NCBI RefSeq assembly: GCF_000332515.2
Contig: NZ_AOGZ02000014.1
Span: forward strand, 556,001 to 620,000
Source: Leptospira wolbachii serovar Codice str. CDC
GTDB lineage: Bacteria > Spirochaetota > Leptospiria > Leptospirales > Leptospiraceae
Reading direction: 5' to 3'
Length of the DNA: 64,000 bases
How positions within the stretch are numbered: the first letter of the stretch is position 1; the number at the start of each line of letters is the position of its first letter. Below the pieces are notes generated by a model. It had not been told where the DNA came from. It saw nothing but the letters and a program-made list of their open reading frames with translations, and ran no database searches. Both the position numbers and the translations under genes were made by a program. Shown in pieces: positions 46,148 to 55,458 of this stretch.

Positions 46148-48525
46148 ATTTTCGATACTTACGCGCATTCGTTCTATTCTTTCTAATGCTCTCGGGCAGC
46201 ATAGAAATCCTTTCCCAAAACAATACAGAGGAACAGGAATCAAAACCTCAAAAAAATGAAGGGATTCACGTCATAGGGAATAAAAAAGAAGACCTAAAAA
46301 AAATCCCAGGATCTGCATACATTATCGACAAAAAATACCTCGAAGAAGCTTCCCCCACAGATCCGGTGGAAGCACTCAGGAGGTCTCCCGGTGCTAGTGT
46401 TCGGTTCCAAGATGCTGCAGGTCTCACACCAAACATTGGTTTTAGGGGTGTGAGTAACGAAGAGTCGAGGAAAACTCTAATCTTAGAAGATGGAATTTTA
46501 ACATCTCTCTCTCCTTATGGCCAACCGGAAAGTTACTATTCACCTTCCATTGAAAGAATGGAAAGGATTGAAATTATCAAAGGTTCTGGATCTATTTTAT
46601 ATGGACCCAATACAATTGGAGGGATTGTCAACTTTGTCACCAAACGTCCGCCAGCTGAATCCACCTTCTATACAAAAAACGTAGGAGGAGAAAATGGTTA
46701 CCTCTCGACTTATAATTCCTATGGAAAAAGTTTTGGATCAAGCGCTTTCGAAGTATCATTATTGAGAAAACAAGGAAATGGATTTCGAAATTATCAAAAC
46801 TTTGATGTTACCGAGGGCAATGTCAAATGGATTCAAGACTGGAATGAAAACCATAGCACAACGATTAAACTAGGGTATCATGTGCAAAATGCACAGTCTA
46901 CTTATTTAGGTTTATCTCAAGGATTGTTTCGGTTAGATCCGAAAATCAATCCTGCTGAATTTGATGAAAAACAATTAAATAGAAACCAATCCATTATTTC
47001 TCATAATTGGAAACTATCTGAGGAACATACGCTTATCATTCGTGGATATTTTTCTCAAGCAGAAAGAAATTGGGCCCGCCAAGATTTTTTATCTGGAAAA
47101 ACCGCTACAGGTGGATATCTAAATGCTCCCTTAGATACACTCCGCACCTATTCGCCAGGTATTATTGGAAATCGTCCGGGTGATACCATTTATATGCGAG
47201 ATTCCTATACAAGTCGTGATCAATCCTTTATGGTGGGTGGAATAGAAACCAAACTGGAATCAAAATTTTCTACCTTTGGACTGAAACATGAAACAGACAT
47301 TGGTGTTCGAATGCACGGGGAAAATAATTTAACACAAACCAATGTAAAAAAGACCGATGATCCTTTGGGTTATCTGTCCAAAGCAATCATTCAAGAAGAT
47401 TCTTTGGTAAACAATCTAGTGCAACCTTCCCTTCCTAACTTCAATCTAAACAGACAAGAACGTAAGATTGAAGCCTTTGCAGCTTACTTCCAGGATCGAA
47501 TCCAACTTTCAGAAAACTGGAAATTAATACCAGGTGTGCGTTATGAAGAGGTAAGACAAAAGGCCATTACAACACGAAGACAAGCAACCGCCGAAGACTA
47601 CAGATTAGGTGCAGTTTTACCGAATGATGTATCCGTAAATCGCCGAAGTTCTAGTGAATCGAGAACTCATATCATTTTACCTGGACTTGGAATTACCTAT
47701 GACATTACTAAAAAATTTATATGGTTTTCAGGTGCTCACAAAGGTTTTTCACCACCTACGTTTGGAACCTCATTCAGCCCGCAAGGTAATGATTACCGCC
47801 TAAAACCAGAAACATCCACAAACTATGAAACGGGAATCAGGGGTGATCTTACTTCCTATTTGTATACAGAACTTGTTGGATACAAAATGTATTTTCGAGA
47901 CCAAATCATTAACGTAAATGAGGTAGGTGGAGAATATGGAATTAGACCAGCAAATACCGGTTATTCGACCCATACTGGAGGAGAATCTGTCATTGTTTGG
48001 GATCCGGCGAAAATGCAAAAGTCAGAATGGAGAGTTCCCATCGAACTAATATACTCTCGTATTGAAGCAAAAACAAGAAGTTTTAATCCATTTCCTGTGT
48101 CACAAACCAGTGACGGAAAAGAGATTGTAGATTTTTTACCAGCATATACGGTCAATAATTACCAATATTTACCTACTGATACAACAGGTAATTATCTACC
48201 TTACGTACCGAAAGAAACAATCACTACTGCAGTAAGTGTTTCATCTCCGCAAGGATACTATGGTCGATTAGAATACCAATATATTGGAAAACAATATTCA
48301 GATTTACTAAACACAAAAGACGAATCAGAAGATGGTAATAAAGGAATCATACCAAAAGTGGAACTATGGAATACCAGTTTAGGATATCGTTCCCCTGATA
48401 AATGGTCTGTGTTCATTAACGCAAAAAACATTCAGGACAAACAATATGTTTCAGGAAGACTACCAACTGGCATCCAACCTGGTCCGTTTCGTCAAATCAA
48501 TGTCGGATTCACACTGGAACTATGA
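46144..48525 (+). CDS. TonB-dependent outer-membrane receptor
   Basis: A 793-aa FecA-like receptor for an iron complex. After a signal peptide (residues 1-24) the plug domain shows the family pattern: PVEALRRSPGASVRF, NIGFRGVSNEESRKTLILED, IEIIKGSGSILYGPNTIGG and VNFVTKRPP. The remaining about 560 residues form the 22-strand barrel, ending in FRQINVGFTLEL. It is the last gene of the imelysin operon and overlaps the convergent neighbour by 34 bp. The ligand cannot be told from sequence; ferric citrate-like compounds are a guess. Confidence 0.94.
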   Translation: MNFRYLRAFVLFFLMLSGSIEILSQNNTEEQESKPQKNEGIHVIGNKKEDLKKIPGSAYIIDKKYLEEASPTDPVEALRRSPGASVRFQDAAGLTPNIGFRGVSNEESRKTLILEDGILTSLSPYGQPESYYSPSIERMERIEIIKGSGSILYGPNTIGGIVNFVTKRPPAESTFYTKNVGGENGYLSTYNSYGKSFGSSAFEVSLLRKQGNGFRNYQNFDVTEGNVKWIQDWNENHSTTIKLGYHVQNAQSTYLGLSQGLFRLDPKINPAEFDEKQLNRNQSIISHNWKLSEEHTLIIRGYFSQAERNWARQDFLSGKTATGGYLNAPLDTLRTYSPGIIGNRPGDTIYMRDSYTSRDQSFMVGGIETKLESKFSTFGLKHETDIGVRMHGENNLTQTNVKKTDDPLGYLSKAIIQEDSLVNNLVQPSLPNFNLNRQERKIEAFAAYFQDRIQLSENWKLIPGVRYEEVRQKAITTRRQATAEDYRLGAVLPNDVSVNRRSSSESRTHIILPGLGITYDITKKFIWFSGAHKGFSPPTFGTSFSPQGNDYRLKPETSTNYETGIRGDLTSYLYTELVGYKMYFRDQIINVNEVGGEYGIRPANTGYSTHTGGESVIVWDPAKMQKSEWRVPIELIYSRIEAKTRSFNPFPVSQTSDGKEIVDFLPAYTVNNYQYLPTDTTGNYLPYVPKETITTAVSVSSPQGYYGRLEYQYIGKQYSDLLNTKDESEDGNKGIIPKVELWNTSLGYRSPDKWSVFINAKNIQDKQYVSGRLPTGIQPGPFRQINVGFTLEL

Positions 48526-49469
48526 TCTTCCAGAATACCAACAATTTTTGTTTTAGGTAAATCGAGAGAACCATACAGTATAGACGAAAATTTAGTTTCA
48601 AAATTTGAGTTTGAATCTGCTAACCCTACATATTGGCGAATAATGTCCATTTCTTGTTCGTCAACAATGACTTCACGTATCATCAAATATTCGATAAAGT
48701 CCAATCGATCAGAATCATCCGCAATAAAGAGGCCATCTCTTAGAACATCTGCTAACCGATCGACATTTCGACGACTTGGCGACTTTTCTCTTTCCTCTTT
48801 AGGGGAAAATTCCTTTAGTTTATTATTTGCATATTCCTCCCATCGGTGAATTGTCTTTAGATTATTTTCCAATTGAAACAAAAAACCGGGAACAGAATCT
48901 TTTTGATCAAACACAACCAACATCCGCAAGTATTGATACAAATTCGGATTTCGATATAACAAACGTTTGCAATGAATGGAATCAATTTTCTCAAATATAC
49001 GAAGGAAAGATTCGGTATTTTGCTCCGTTGTTCCCGAAGACTCAAAATATTGCTCCCATTGTTTTGCATTCAAATTACTGAGTAAGTTTAATTGAAAAGT
49101 CACATCCTTTCCCACGAGAGGTTCGGAAAGCAATAACTCTAAACTTTTCTCTGAATTAATAATCTTGGCCCATATCGAAAAATAATAATCTGGAGTGATA
49201 TTTTCTGTTTTGAGATACTTTCCAAAACCGTAATAAATAGCTTTGCAAATTAAATTCGAAGGCATGGATTGATGATTGATTAACTCTTTTAAAACATCTT
49301 CCTCTCTAAGTATCCAACAATAACTACAGAAATACTCAACTAACTCATCCACTTCAAAAAGAATTTCTAAATAGTCTTGAAGATAAGGAGCAGATAAAAG
49401 AAACTCAAAAGAATCTTTAGCATGTTGAGGGGAACTTTTTTTCCAATAATCATAAACCAATACTTGCAT
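48492..49469 (-). CDS. Protein of unknown function (tandem paralogue 1)
   Basis: No family recognised (325 aa). Cytoplasmic and predicted largely helical, without signal peptide. It is paralogous to the next leftward gene (49617-50507): YYGFGKYL matches YFGYGKQF, LNLLSNLNAKQWEQYF matches IHLLSNLDPQTWEAYF, YQYLRMLVVF matches YYYLRMMMVS, and RRNVDRLADVLR matches KRDPDRLSLVLR. It converges with the TonB-receptor gene. AT content is higher than in its paralogue. Confidence 0.75.
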   Translation of the reverse strand: MQVLVYDYWKKSSPQHAKDSFEFLLSAPYLQDYLEILFEVDELVEYFCSYCWILREEDVLKELINHQSMPSNLICKAIYYGFGKYLKTENITPDYYFSIWAKIINSEKSLELLLSEPLVGKDVTFQLNLLSNLNAKQWEQYFESSGTTEQNTESFLRIFEKIDSIHCKRLLYRNPNLYQYLRMLVVFDQKDSVPGFLFQLENNLKTIHRWEEYANNKLKEFSPKEEREKSPSRRNVDRLADVLRDGLFIADDSDRLDFIEYLMIREVIVDEQEMDIIRQYVGLADSNSNFETKFSSILYGSLDLPKTKIVGILEDHSSSVNPTLI

Positions 49470-49616
49470 TTGCGATCTTCAACCCATAGAAGAAGACGAA
49501 AGAAACTATAGATTATACAAAATTGAATTTCAAATTAGCTATATAATTAGAGAAAATATAGAGATATCGAAAAAACACAAGGGCAAGTACGAAAGGAAAT
49601 CTAAGAATGATTGGAT

Positions 49617-50507
49617 TTAGAAGTATTTTCCTACACGGTCAAAATTACCAAGTGCGGACAAAATCGTTGTCTCCTCCCACACATCCAATACGGCCCCATT
49701 TCCACGCATGTAAACCAAAACATCACCTCTGTCCTGAGCCGGAAGTTTCTTTAATTCTCGTAGCACTAAAGACAAGCGATCTGGATCTCGTTTGTTCGGC
49801 GATAAATTTGCTTCCGATTTAAAATCGAATCTTTCGCCCAATCCTTGGCAGAATGTTTCCCATACATGGATGGAATCCAAAATTGATTCCAATCGAACCC
49901 GATTTTCCATTTCCTTCGGAGTTTGATCCACACTTTTTTTGATACCTGACACCATCATCATACGTAAATAATAATACAGTGTGTGACTGTTCAAAAGTAT
50001 TTTACGAATTTCATTTTCGCGAAGGTTAGAGAATATTCCTAATAAAGCCTGCATTGTCATATTCTTTCCTTCTAATATATCAAAATAGGCTTCCCAAGTT
50101 TGTGGATCCAAATTTGATAAAAGATGGATCTTTAGTGTAGGATCGCGGTCCATTTCTTCAGCGAGAGACAATATCCGCAAACTCTGTGCGGAATCAAATA
50201 AAGATCTGATTTGCAAAAAATAGGCATTGGAATCGAAGTTACCCGACAAAAACTGTTTACCATACCCAAAATAAATAAACTTCATTAGAAGTTCCGGCGT
50301 TAAGTTATCGTCATTCAAAAACCGTTTAGAACCTTCTTCGGAGCGAAGAAGCCATAAATACTCGAATACCAAATCGCAAAACTCTTCTTCTGCTAACATA
50401 TGGTCAGCCAAAGATTTCAGATCTGATCCTTGTTCGATAGACTGGAAGAAATCTAATAATTCATTAGGAGATGCATTTTTCCAAAATTCAGATGCCTTCC
50501 ATCGCAT
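49617..50507 (-). CDS. Protein of unknown function (tandem paralogue 2)
   Basis: No family recognised (296 aa). A soluble, helix-rich protein that starts MRWKASEFWKNASPNEL and shares its block order and many motifs with the adjacent gene at 48492-49469. The two arose by tandem duplication and have diverged strongly. A 147-bp gap separates them. No link to the flanking iron-uptake operon can be shown from sequence. Confidence 0.75.
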   Translation of the reverse strand: MRWKASEFWKNASPNELLDFFQSIEQGSDLKSLADHMLAEEEFCDLVFEYLWLLRSEEGSKRFLNDDNLTPELLMKFIYFGYGKQFLSGNFDSNAYFLQIRSLFDSAQSLRILSLAEEMDRDPTLKIHLLSNLDPQTWEAYFDILEGKNMTMQALLGIFSNLRENEIRKILLNSHTLYYYLRMMMVSGIKKSVDQTPKEMENRVRLESILDSIHVWETFCQGLGERFDFKSEANLSPNKRDPDRLSLVLRELKKLPAQDRGDVLVYMRGNGAVLDVWEETTILSALGNFDRVGKYF

Positions 50508-50539
50508 GTTTATGTTGTATGCGGTTTGGAGGGAGTGTC

Positions 50540-50564
50540 AATTGAATTTTAGAAAGATTCAATT
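50540..50564 (-). terminator. Weak terminator-like hairpin after the propeller lipoprotein
   Basis: AATTGAAT and ATTCAATT form an 8-bp stem with a 9-nt loop just beyond the stop of the 50574-51839 gene. No U-tract follows, so it may instead only stabilise the mRNA end. Confidence 0.3.
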
Positions 50565-50573
50565 TTGATCATA

Positions 50574-51839
50574 TTAATAAACATTCCAGTAACTACTTCG
50601 TAACAAATTGCCACAGATCTTACCATTAGTACCGGGATCGATGACTAAAATTTGATCAATTGTATGTGGAATTGTATATATCTTCCCGTTAGGTGCTAAA
50701 ACTCCATCTCCCCACTTGTTTCCCCCAGAAAGGCCAGGGTTATAAGTGGTGGATGTTAGAGTGTTGGGGTCAAAAGAGATGAATTCATTGATATCCGCAG
50801 GGATTGTATATATTTTGCCATCGGCAGCTAACATACCACCACGCCATTTTGCAGTATTTACGACGGGTGATGCCCACAAATTTATCGAATCAGTATTGGG
50901 GTCAATAATCAAAAAATCTGCTGCATTGGATGGAATGGCAAAGATTTTACCGTTAGGTGCAACGACCCCGTGCCTCCACTTCCCTGATCCTGTATTTGGA
51001 GAAGGGATCACATAACTTCTTTCTGAAAAAGGGTCTAGGACAAAAATAAAATCGATATCAACTGGGAACGCATAGATCTTTCCGTTAGGTGCAAGAACAC
51101 CCCCTTCCCACATATTCCCAAGTCCCAGAGGAGATGGGATGGTTCGTACTTTGTCTGTTTGTGGGTCAATCACAAGAATTTTATTAGAACTATTGGGGAT
51201 TCCATAAATCAAACCATTGGATGCGAGCACCCCACCTCTCCACTTATTAACGCCAGTTTCCGGAGATGGAATCATATAACTTTGATTTGTTGTCGGATTG
51301 ATTACAAGGATTTGACTAGCATCTCTTGGAATGGAATAAATTTTGCCATTCGGTGCAAGCACAGCACCTTCCCATTGTGCCAATCCGCTGACCCCTGTAG
51401 GGAAACCAGAAGCAACGTTGGTGGTTGGATCAATGACAAGAATATCGGATTGGTTATACGGTATAGAGTAGATTTTTTGATCATCGGCAAGAACTCCGCC
51501 TAACCATTTTGCCGTGCCCGTATAGGAAGGAGTAAACGTAGTGAAACTGACTCCATTAGATCCGAGTAAAGCCTGTTTACTTAGTTCCGCCGAGACATAC
51601 TTCCAACGCCTAGGTTGGATGATAGCCAATGGATCCATTTCGCAAATAGACCGATTCGGTGCAATGGAACCACAATACTCTCTATCATCATCGACGAGAA
51701 TCCGTGCTAAGTAAAAATCCCGAAAAGACTCCGATTTTGGATCACAACCATTTCCTAAGTTTGGAAATTTACAGGATACAATCAGACTACTAATTGAGAG
51801 TAAAGAGACAAATAAAACTGATGTAAGATAGTGTTTCAA
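50574..51839 (-). CDS. Seven-repeat beta-propeller lipoprotein
   Basis: A 421-aa lipoprotein (lipobox Cys in LIVSCKF). From about residue 110 to 410 it carries seven repeats of about 46 residues with the pattern W-x-G-G-V-L-A-P-N-G-K-I-Y-x-I-P and I-L-V-I-D-P, each one blade of a seven-bladed propeller. Such repeats occur in surface or periplasmic binding proteins; the ligand is unknown. It is isolated, with an AraC regulator gene divergent from it. Confidence 0.85.
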   Translation of the reverse strand: MKHYLTSVLFVSLLSISSLIVSCKFPNLGNGCDPKSESFRDFYLARILVDDDREYCGSIAPNRSICEMDPLAIIQPRRWKYVSAELSKQALLGSNGVSFTTFTPSYTGTAKWLGGVLADDQKIYSIPYNQSDILVIDPTTNVASGFPTGVSGLAQWEGAVLAPNGKIYSIPRDASQILVINPTTNQSYMIPSPETGVNKWRGGVLASNGLIYGIPNSSNKILVIDPQTDKVRTIPSPLGLGNMWEGGVLAPNGKIYAFPVDIDFIFVLDPFSERSYVIPSPNTGSGKWRHGVVAPNGKIFAIPSNAADFLIIDPNTDSINLWASPVVNTAKWRGGMLAADGKIYTIPADINEFISFDPNTLTSTTYNPGLSGGNKWGDGVLAPNGKIYTIPHTIDQILVIDPGTNGKICGNLLRSSYWNVY

Positions 51840-52060
51840 TCCGGCTTAACTCTTTCCCCGAATGAGAATAGAGAGGAACCTATAATTTGTCAAACGAAAG
51901 AAATTTACTAAAGATTGAAAACATAGAACTAAAATATATTGGGGAGATCCAATTACATTTTAGATTCGTAGCCAACGATAATTCATAAAAAAACTAGTTG
52001 CTGTTGTAGTTGAATAGAATATATTTTAAACAGAGTCAGTTCAGAAACAAACGCTTACCT

Positions 52061-52834
52061 ATGAAAATCCAGAGTTATTTCCCCTCCCCAGAACTACTCC
52101 CTTATGTGCAAAAATATCTGATCATCGAGTCGGAGAATGGAATCGAAAACCAGATTCTACCAAACCCCCATCTTGTATTATCATTTCAACTAAGAGGGAC
52201 TCTCCGTTCTTTGGAATCAAATACCCTTTATGATTTACCTCGTGCTGGCATTGCGGGTTTTAGAAAATCTGCAAGAAAAATTATCTATTCCAAAAACTCA
52301 TCCGCCCTACTTGTTATCCTTACAGAGATTGGTGCTTGTGCATTTTTTAAGGAACCCATTTCAGACTTCTATGGGAAAACACTTAGCTTAGAAGGATTAA
52401 TTCCTAAACTAATACTCCAAAATACCGAAGAACAACTGTTTGATTGTAAAAATAACATTGGGCGAATTTCCTTAATCGAGAATTTTTTACTACAAAATCG
52501 AAAGGAAAGAATGTTAGATCCTATCCTTCGACAAACTCTTTTTAAGATACAGAAATCAAATGGAAATATTAAAATCAAAGATTTAAAACAAGGTTTACCG
52601 ATCAGCTTAGATTCCTTAGAAAAGAAATTTAAAGATTCGATAGGTACTACTTTAAAACACTACTCAAATCTTTTGAGATTACGGTCAGCGATAACGTCTT
52701 ATTCGGGAAAAACTAACTTAACAGACATTGCTAACGTTGCTGGTTACTTTGACCAATCCCATTTCAACAAAGAATTTAAACTCTATACTGGCATTTCGCC
52801 AAAAGTTTATTTCCAACACCCGCAAAATTGGTAA
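52061..52834 (+). CDS. AraC-family transcriptional regulator
   Basis: A 257-aa regulator with an N-terminal ligand-binding-like half (YFPSPELLPYVQKYL, then ILPNPHLVLSFQLRG). The C-terminal AraC helix-turn-helix pair includes DIANVAGYFDQSHFNKEFK and GISPKVYF. The ATG at 52061 is preferred to a TTG at 52010 because it begins the conserved MKIQSYFPSPEL. It probably controls the monooxygenase gene 90 bp downstream, or itself. Confidence 0.9.
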   Translation: MKIQSYFPSPELLPYVQKYLIIESENGIENQILPNPHLVLSFQLRGTLRSLESNTLYDLPRAGIAGFRKSARKIIYSKNSSALLVILTEIGACAFFKEPISDFYGKTLSLEGLIPKLILQNTEEQLFDCKNNIGRISLIENFLLQNRKERMLDPILRQTLFKIQKSNGNIKIKDLKQGLPISLDSLEKKFKDSIGTTLKHYSNLLRLRSAITSYSGKTNLTDIANVAGYFDQSHFNKEFKLYTGISPKVYFQHPQNW

Positions 52835-52924
52835 CCAGATCTCATTTTCTGATTTTTTACAATTTTAAATCTCAACTCTATTGTATCCTATCTATAAACA
52901 AACTTTAGAAATTAAAAGGATACT

Positions 52925-53233
52925 ATGAACCAAATTCTTATCGATCGATTCAATTTACCCAAAGAATCAAAAGAAGCTTTTTTAGAACGAGTGAAAGTCA
53001 ATCGTGACTTTATCAAAACCATAGATGGATTTTTAGGAGATGAAGCCTACATTTGTGAAAAAAACGGAAACATCCAATTTGTCACCGTAGCCACTTGGAA
53101 AGACCAAACCAGTTTAGAAAATGCCAAGGCATTGGTTTTTTCTGAATACCAAAAACAAGGATTTGTTATGCCTGAATTTTTGGCTCGCCATTCAATTCAG
53201 GTAGAACGGGAAATTTACGAAAGGGTTTTATAA
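52925..53233 (+). CDS. Antibiotic-biosynthesis monooxygenase-domain protein
   Basis: A 102-aa dimeric alpha-beta ferredoxin-like fold protein of the ABM group. Recognisable parts are the N-terminal strand ILIDRFNLP, the helix with FLERVKVNRDFIKTIDGFLGD, the strand FVTVATWKDQ and the C-terminal helix. These small enzymes oxidise aromatic compounds or degrade haem without cofactors; the substrate is unknown. AAAGGA precedes the ATG. The AraC gene lies just upstream. Confidence 0.8.
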   Translation: MNQILIDRFNLPKESKEAFLERVKVNRDFIKTIDGFLGDEAYICEKNGNIQFVTVATWKDQTSLENAKALVFSEYQKQGFVMPEFLARHSIQVEREIYERVL

Positions 53234-53430
53234 CCATAATTGAAAAATGAGGCTTTGAACGAGAGTATTGCCGGTTTCTACTCGCGCTGTCCGATAAGGT
53301 TCCGAAATTCCGATGTCTTGTATCTGCAGATAGATTGCGCAAAGATGAAAACTTTTGAAAGAAAATCGGGGGGTTTGGGAAGGTTCTTGTTTGAGTTAGG
53401 AAATTGTGGTATAGGGGATTTTCGCAACTG

Positions 53431-53498
53431 CCCACGAGCCACACCCCTCCACCCAAACTCGGGCGGGGGTTTGTGAATTCACGCCCAAATTATGTCTC
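53431..53498. repeat. Module A, copy 1
   Basis: GC-rich conserved core of about 68 bp. It starts CCCACGAGCCACACCCC, continues through ACTCGGGCGGGGGTTTGTG, and ends TTATGTCTC. A CCCC...GGGG stem with inner CCC/GGG pairs is possible. Copies 2-4 lie at 56980, 61781 and 63427. Confidence 0.85.
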
Positions 53499-53590
53499 CT
53501 TCGCGATTTCTTTTCATGCCCTAACCACTTCCCTCCACCCTAACATCCCCGATGCGAGGTTTAAAAGTGCCAATGGTTGTTTCAGCTTCT

Positions 53591-53665
53591 GGCCAACTTT
53601 TACAATATACAACATAGAGAGACAACAATCTCAAGTGAAAGGTAATTGGTTTCCTTGATAAAAGG
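53591..53665. repeat. Module D, copy 1
   Basis: A 75-bp stretch with AACTTTTACAA, GAGACAACAATCTCAA and GAAAGG before TTTCCTT. It matches module D copy 2 at 63632 in order and spacing. In both places it is preceded by a GCGAGGTTT word and followed by module C. Confidence 0.75.
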
Positions 53666-53817
53666 AGGTGAGACTTTCTGAAATACAAATCCCTATAATA
53701 TTTTCATACGGAAAATATTATGTGACTTCACCCTCTTTAGGACAAGTCGGGACGAGTTCCCAAACTCAGAATGGTGAATCTAATTTAGTTTTTGATTCAT
53801 AAAAAATTTTAGTTAAT

Positions 53818-53890
53818 ATGGGGGTCTTAGCTATTCAGGGTTATGATCGCAAAGCGACCGCTACCGCAAACCTACTATCTCTCTCGAGAT
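53818..53890. repeat. Module C, copy 1
   Basis: A diverged copy of a 73-bp module: GGGTCTTAGCTATTCAGGG, then a TCGC-AAA-GCGA hairpin, then ACTATCTCTCTCG. The better-preserved copies are at 55331 and 63730. Confidence 0.75.
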
Positions 53891-54138
53891 TTTCCTATTT
53901 GGTATGCGTTACACCCGACCTTAACGACGGAAAGCTCTGATTAAAATCCTTCAGTAATCTCAGAATGAATTTCTTTGGAGATTGGTTGAATTAGGCTTTG
54001 TCTCTCTTGTTATCGAAAAAAATAAATAAGTAAAAAGGATACTCCTTCTTTAGGAAAAGAGAACCATAAGTCTTCCATGTTTATTATGGAAAGATAAATG
54101 TCGAAGAAAACGAGTCAACTTATCGAATCGCGAAAAAT

Positions 54139-54206
54139 TTAGTCGCCTTTAAGCCAACAGACTCCCTATCATGGGCAATCTGTCGCGAATTGGGAACTTC
54201 AGGTTT
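54139..54206. repeat. Module B, copy 1
   Basis: TTAGTCGCCTTTAAGCC, then ATCATGGGCA, and GTCGCGAATTGGGAAC. It matches the copies at 61894 and 63234 and more weakly at 57069. Confidence 0.7.
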
Positions 54207-54374
54207 GGATTTGGGACTTGGACGAAAGGTGAAAGGCTTTCCTAAGTGGCGAACCTTTGGAAAACTTTTGCCAAAATCCTCCACGATGAGCCAGAAAAAG
54301 TATGTTCACAAAGAAAAATTGGCTCCACGCATTACCGATCTCAAGAAAATCATTCAGGCCACAGTTTTTTAATT

Positions 54375-55232
54375 ATGAATAGCGAACAGGGCATAGATCT
54401 CACTTTACTCCTTTGGAACAGCGCAATTACCATTCTAGCTGTAGCTCTTGTTTGCTACCTGGCAAGTTTTCGCCAAACCATTCTTTTTATGCTAACGATG
54501 GTCTTTGCAATGTTAGCTGGTATTCAATTTACCTGTGATCCACACCATGATCCTATTGAAATCATGGGTTTTATCAAGCTCATGCTTCTACTGCCTCTTG
54601 GCTTGGGAGCCGTGCTTGCCTTTTCTAGTTTTTCTGAAGATAGACAGCAAAGGTTCCTGCTTTGGTTTTCCCATTATATCAACTTTGCTGTGGTGGCTAA
54701 TATCTTTGTAATGGTTTTTACTCCCGGTGGCGACACCTATCGCGGGCTTCTGAGCCGCATTGTATGTCTTACTCTCCTCGTCTGGTTGCTTCAGGAAATG
54801 GCAAAAGAACGTTTTCAGACAACCCTATTTGATCGCAGATTTTTTATCTTTAGATCCTCACCATTACAATGGGTCTATTGTCACGCTGCTTATCGTCTTG
54901 CACTCCTATCGCTGCCAACCTTTGATAGTTTACAATACCTGCTCCTTGAACCTATGAGTCTTTTCATCATGTTTGTCCTCTATCGCTTGCACAAAAAGCG
55001 CTACGTTCTCAACTATTATTTTGGTTTTGCAGACACACTCGTAGTCACAACTCTGACGGTGCTTGCACGGTATCCGGTTCTTCCCCCGTTCGAACTCAAA
55101 GGACCCTATCTCAGCAATCTAACACAAAATCAATGGGACATGGTTTTTATACCCATTCAGCTTATCGTAATCAGTTTTGCATTACGGGCTATGTTCAAAA
55201 ATCTCCATACTCCAAAAACATCCATTGAGTAA
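54375..55232 (+). CDS. Polytopic membrane protein, probably horizontally acquired
   Basis: No family recognised (285 aa). It has about eight hydrophobic segments (for example LWNSAITILAVALVCYLA at the N-terminus and FIPIQLIVISFALRAMF near the end). A patch with CDPHHDP sits between helices 2 and 3. The ATG at 54375 is taken; an open frame to 54246 is probably not translated. Its GC content is visibly higher than that of its neighbours, and repeat modules flank it on both sides, which suggests transfer. Confidence 0.72.
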   Translation: MNSEQGIDLTLLLWNSAITILAVALVCYLASFRQTILFMLTMVFAMLAGIQFTCDPHHDPIEIMGFIKLMLLLPLGLGAVLAFSSFSEDRQQRFLLWFSHYINFAVVANIFVMVFTPGGDTYRGLLSRIVCLTLLVWLLQEMAKERFQTTLFDRRFFIFRSSPLQWVYCHAAYRLALLSLPTFDSLQYLLLEPMSLFIMFVLYRLHKKRYVLNYYFGFADTLVVTTLTVLARYPVLPPFELKGPYLSNLTQNQWDMVFIPIQLIVISFALRAMFKNLHTPKTSIE

Positions 55233-55330
55233 GCGAGGTTTGCAAGTTAACAGTGATTTTGGGCGAGTCCCCAAAAATTTAGTTTGTATCAAAGACTTCA
55301 TTTATTGCTAAACAGCAATTCAACTCATAA

Positions 55331-55403
55331 TTTGGGGTCGGGCTATCCAGGGCTTCGGTCGCATAGCGACCGCTAACGCGCCATTACTATCCCTCTCGCG
55401 TAC
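55331..55403. repeat. Module C, copy 2
   Basis: TTTGGGGTCGGGCTATCCAG, then a perfect GGTCGC-ATA-GCGACC hairpin, then CGCTAACGCG and ACTATCCCTCTCGCG. Nearly identical to copy 3 at 63730 apart from the hairpin loop. Nearby, 55233-55255 repeats the GCGAGGTTTGCAAG word seen before module D copy 2. Confidence 0.88.
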
Positions 55404-55458
55404 AATTTGTCTTATCCAAAGACTTCCCAGGAGAGAACAGCGATTCGCTGTTTATCAA

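Larger units (their letters stand above)
53234..54374. other. Gene-less stretch with repeat modules A, D, C and B
   Basis: No convincing gene in 1.1 kb; short open frames here (for example 53240-53476 and 54190-54372) lack ribosome-binding sites and codon bias. The stretch contains one copy each of the recurring modules A (53431), D (53591), C (53818) and B (54139), described below. It marks the border between the ordered left part and the modular right part of the window. Confidence 0.75.

Noticed and set aside
53166..53456. Leftward frame across the monooxygenase end and module A copy 1, resembling a similar frame at 56831-57049.
   Set aside because: The resemblance comes from the shared DNA repeat; both frames lack starts and their ends do not correspond.
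54190..54372. A 60-aa rightward frame before the high-GC membrane protein gene.
   Set aside because: It lacks a ribosome-binding site, partly runs through module B, and overlaps in a different frame the region just before the better start at 54375. It could be a fragment of imported DNA but is not supportable as a gene.
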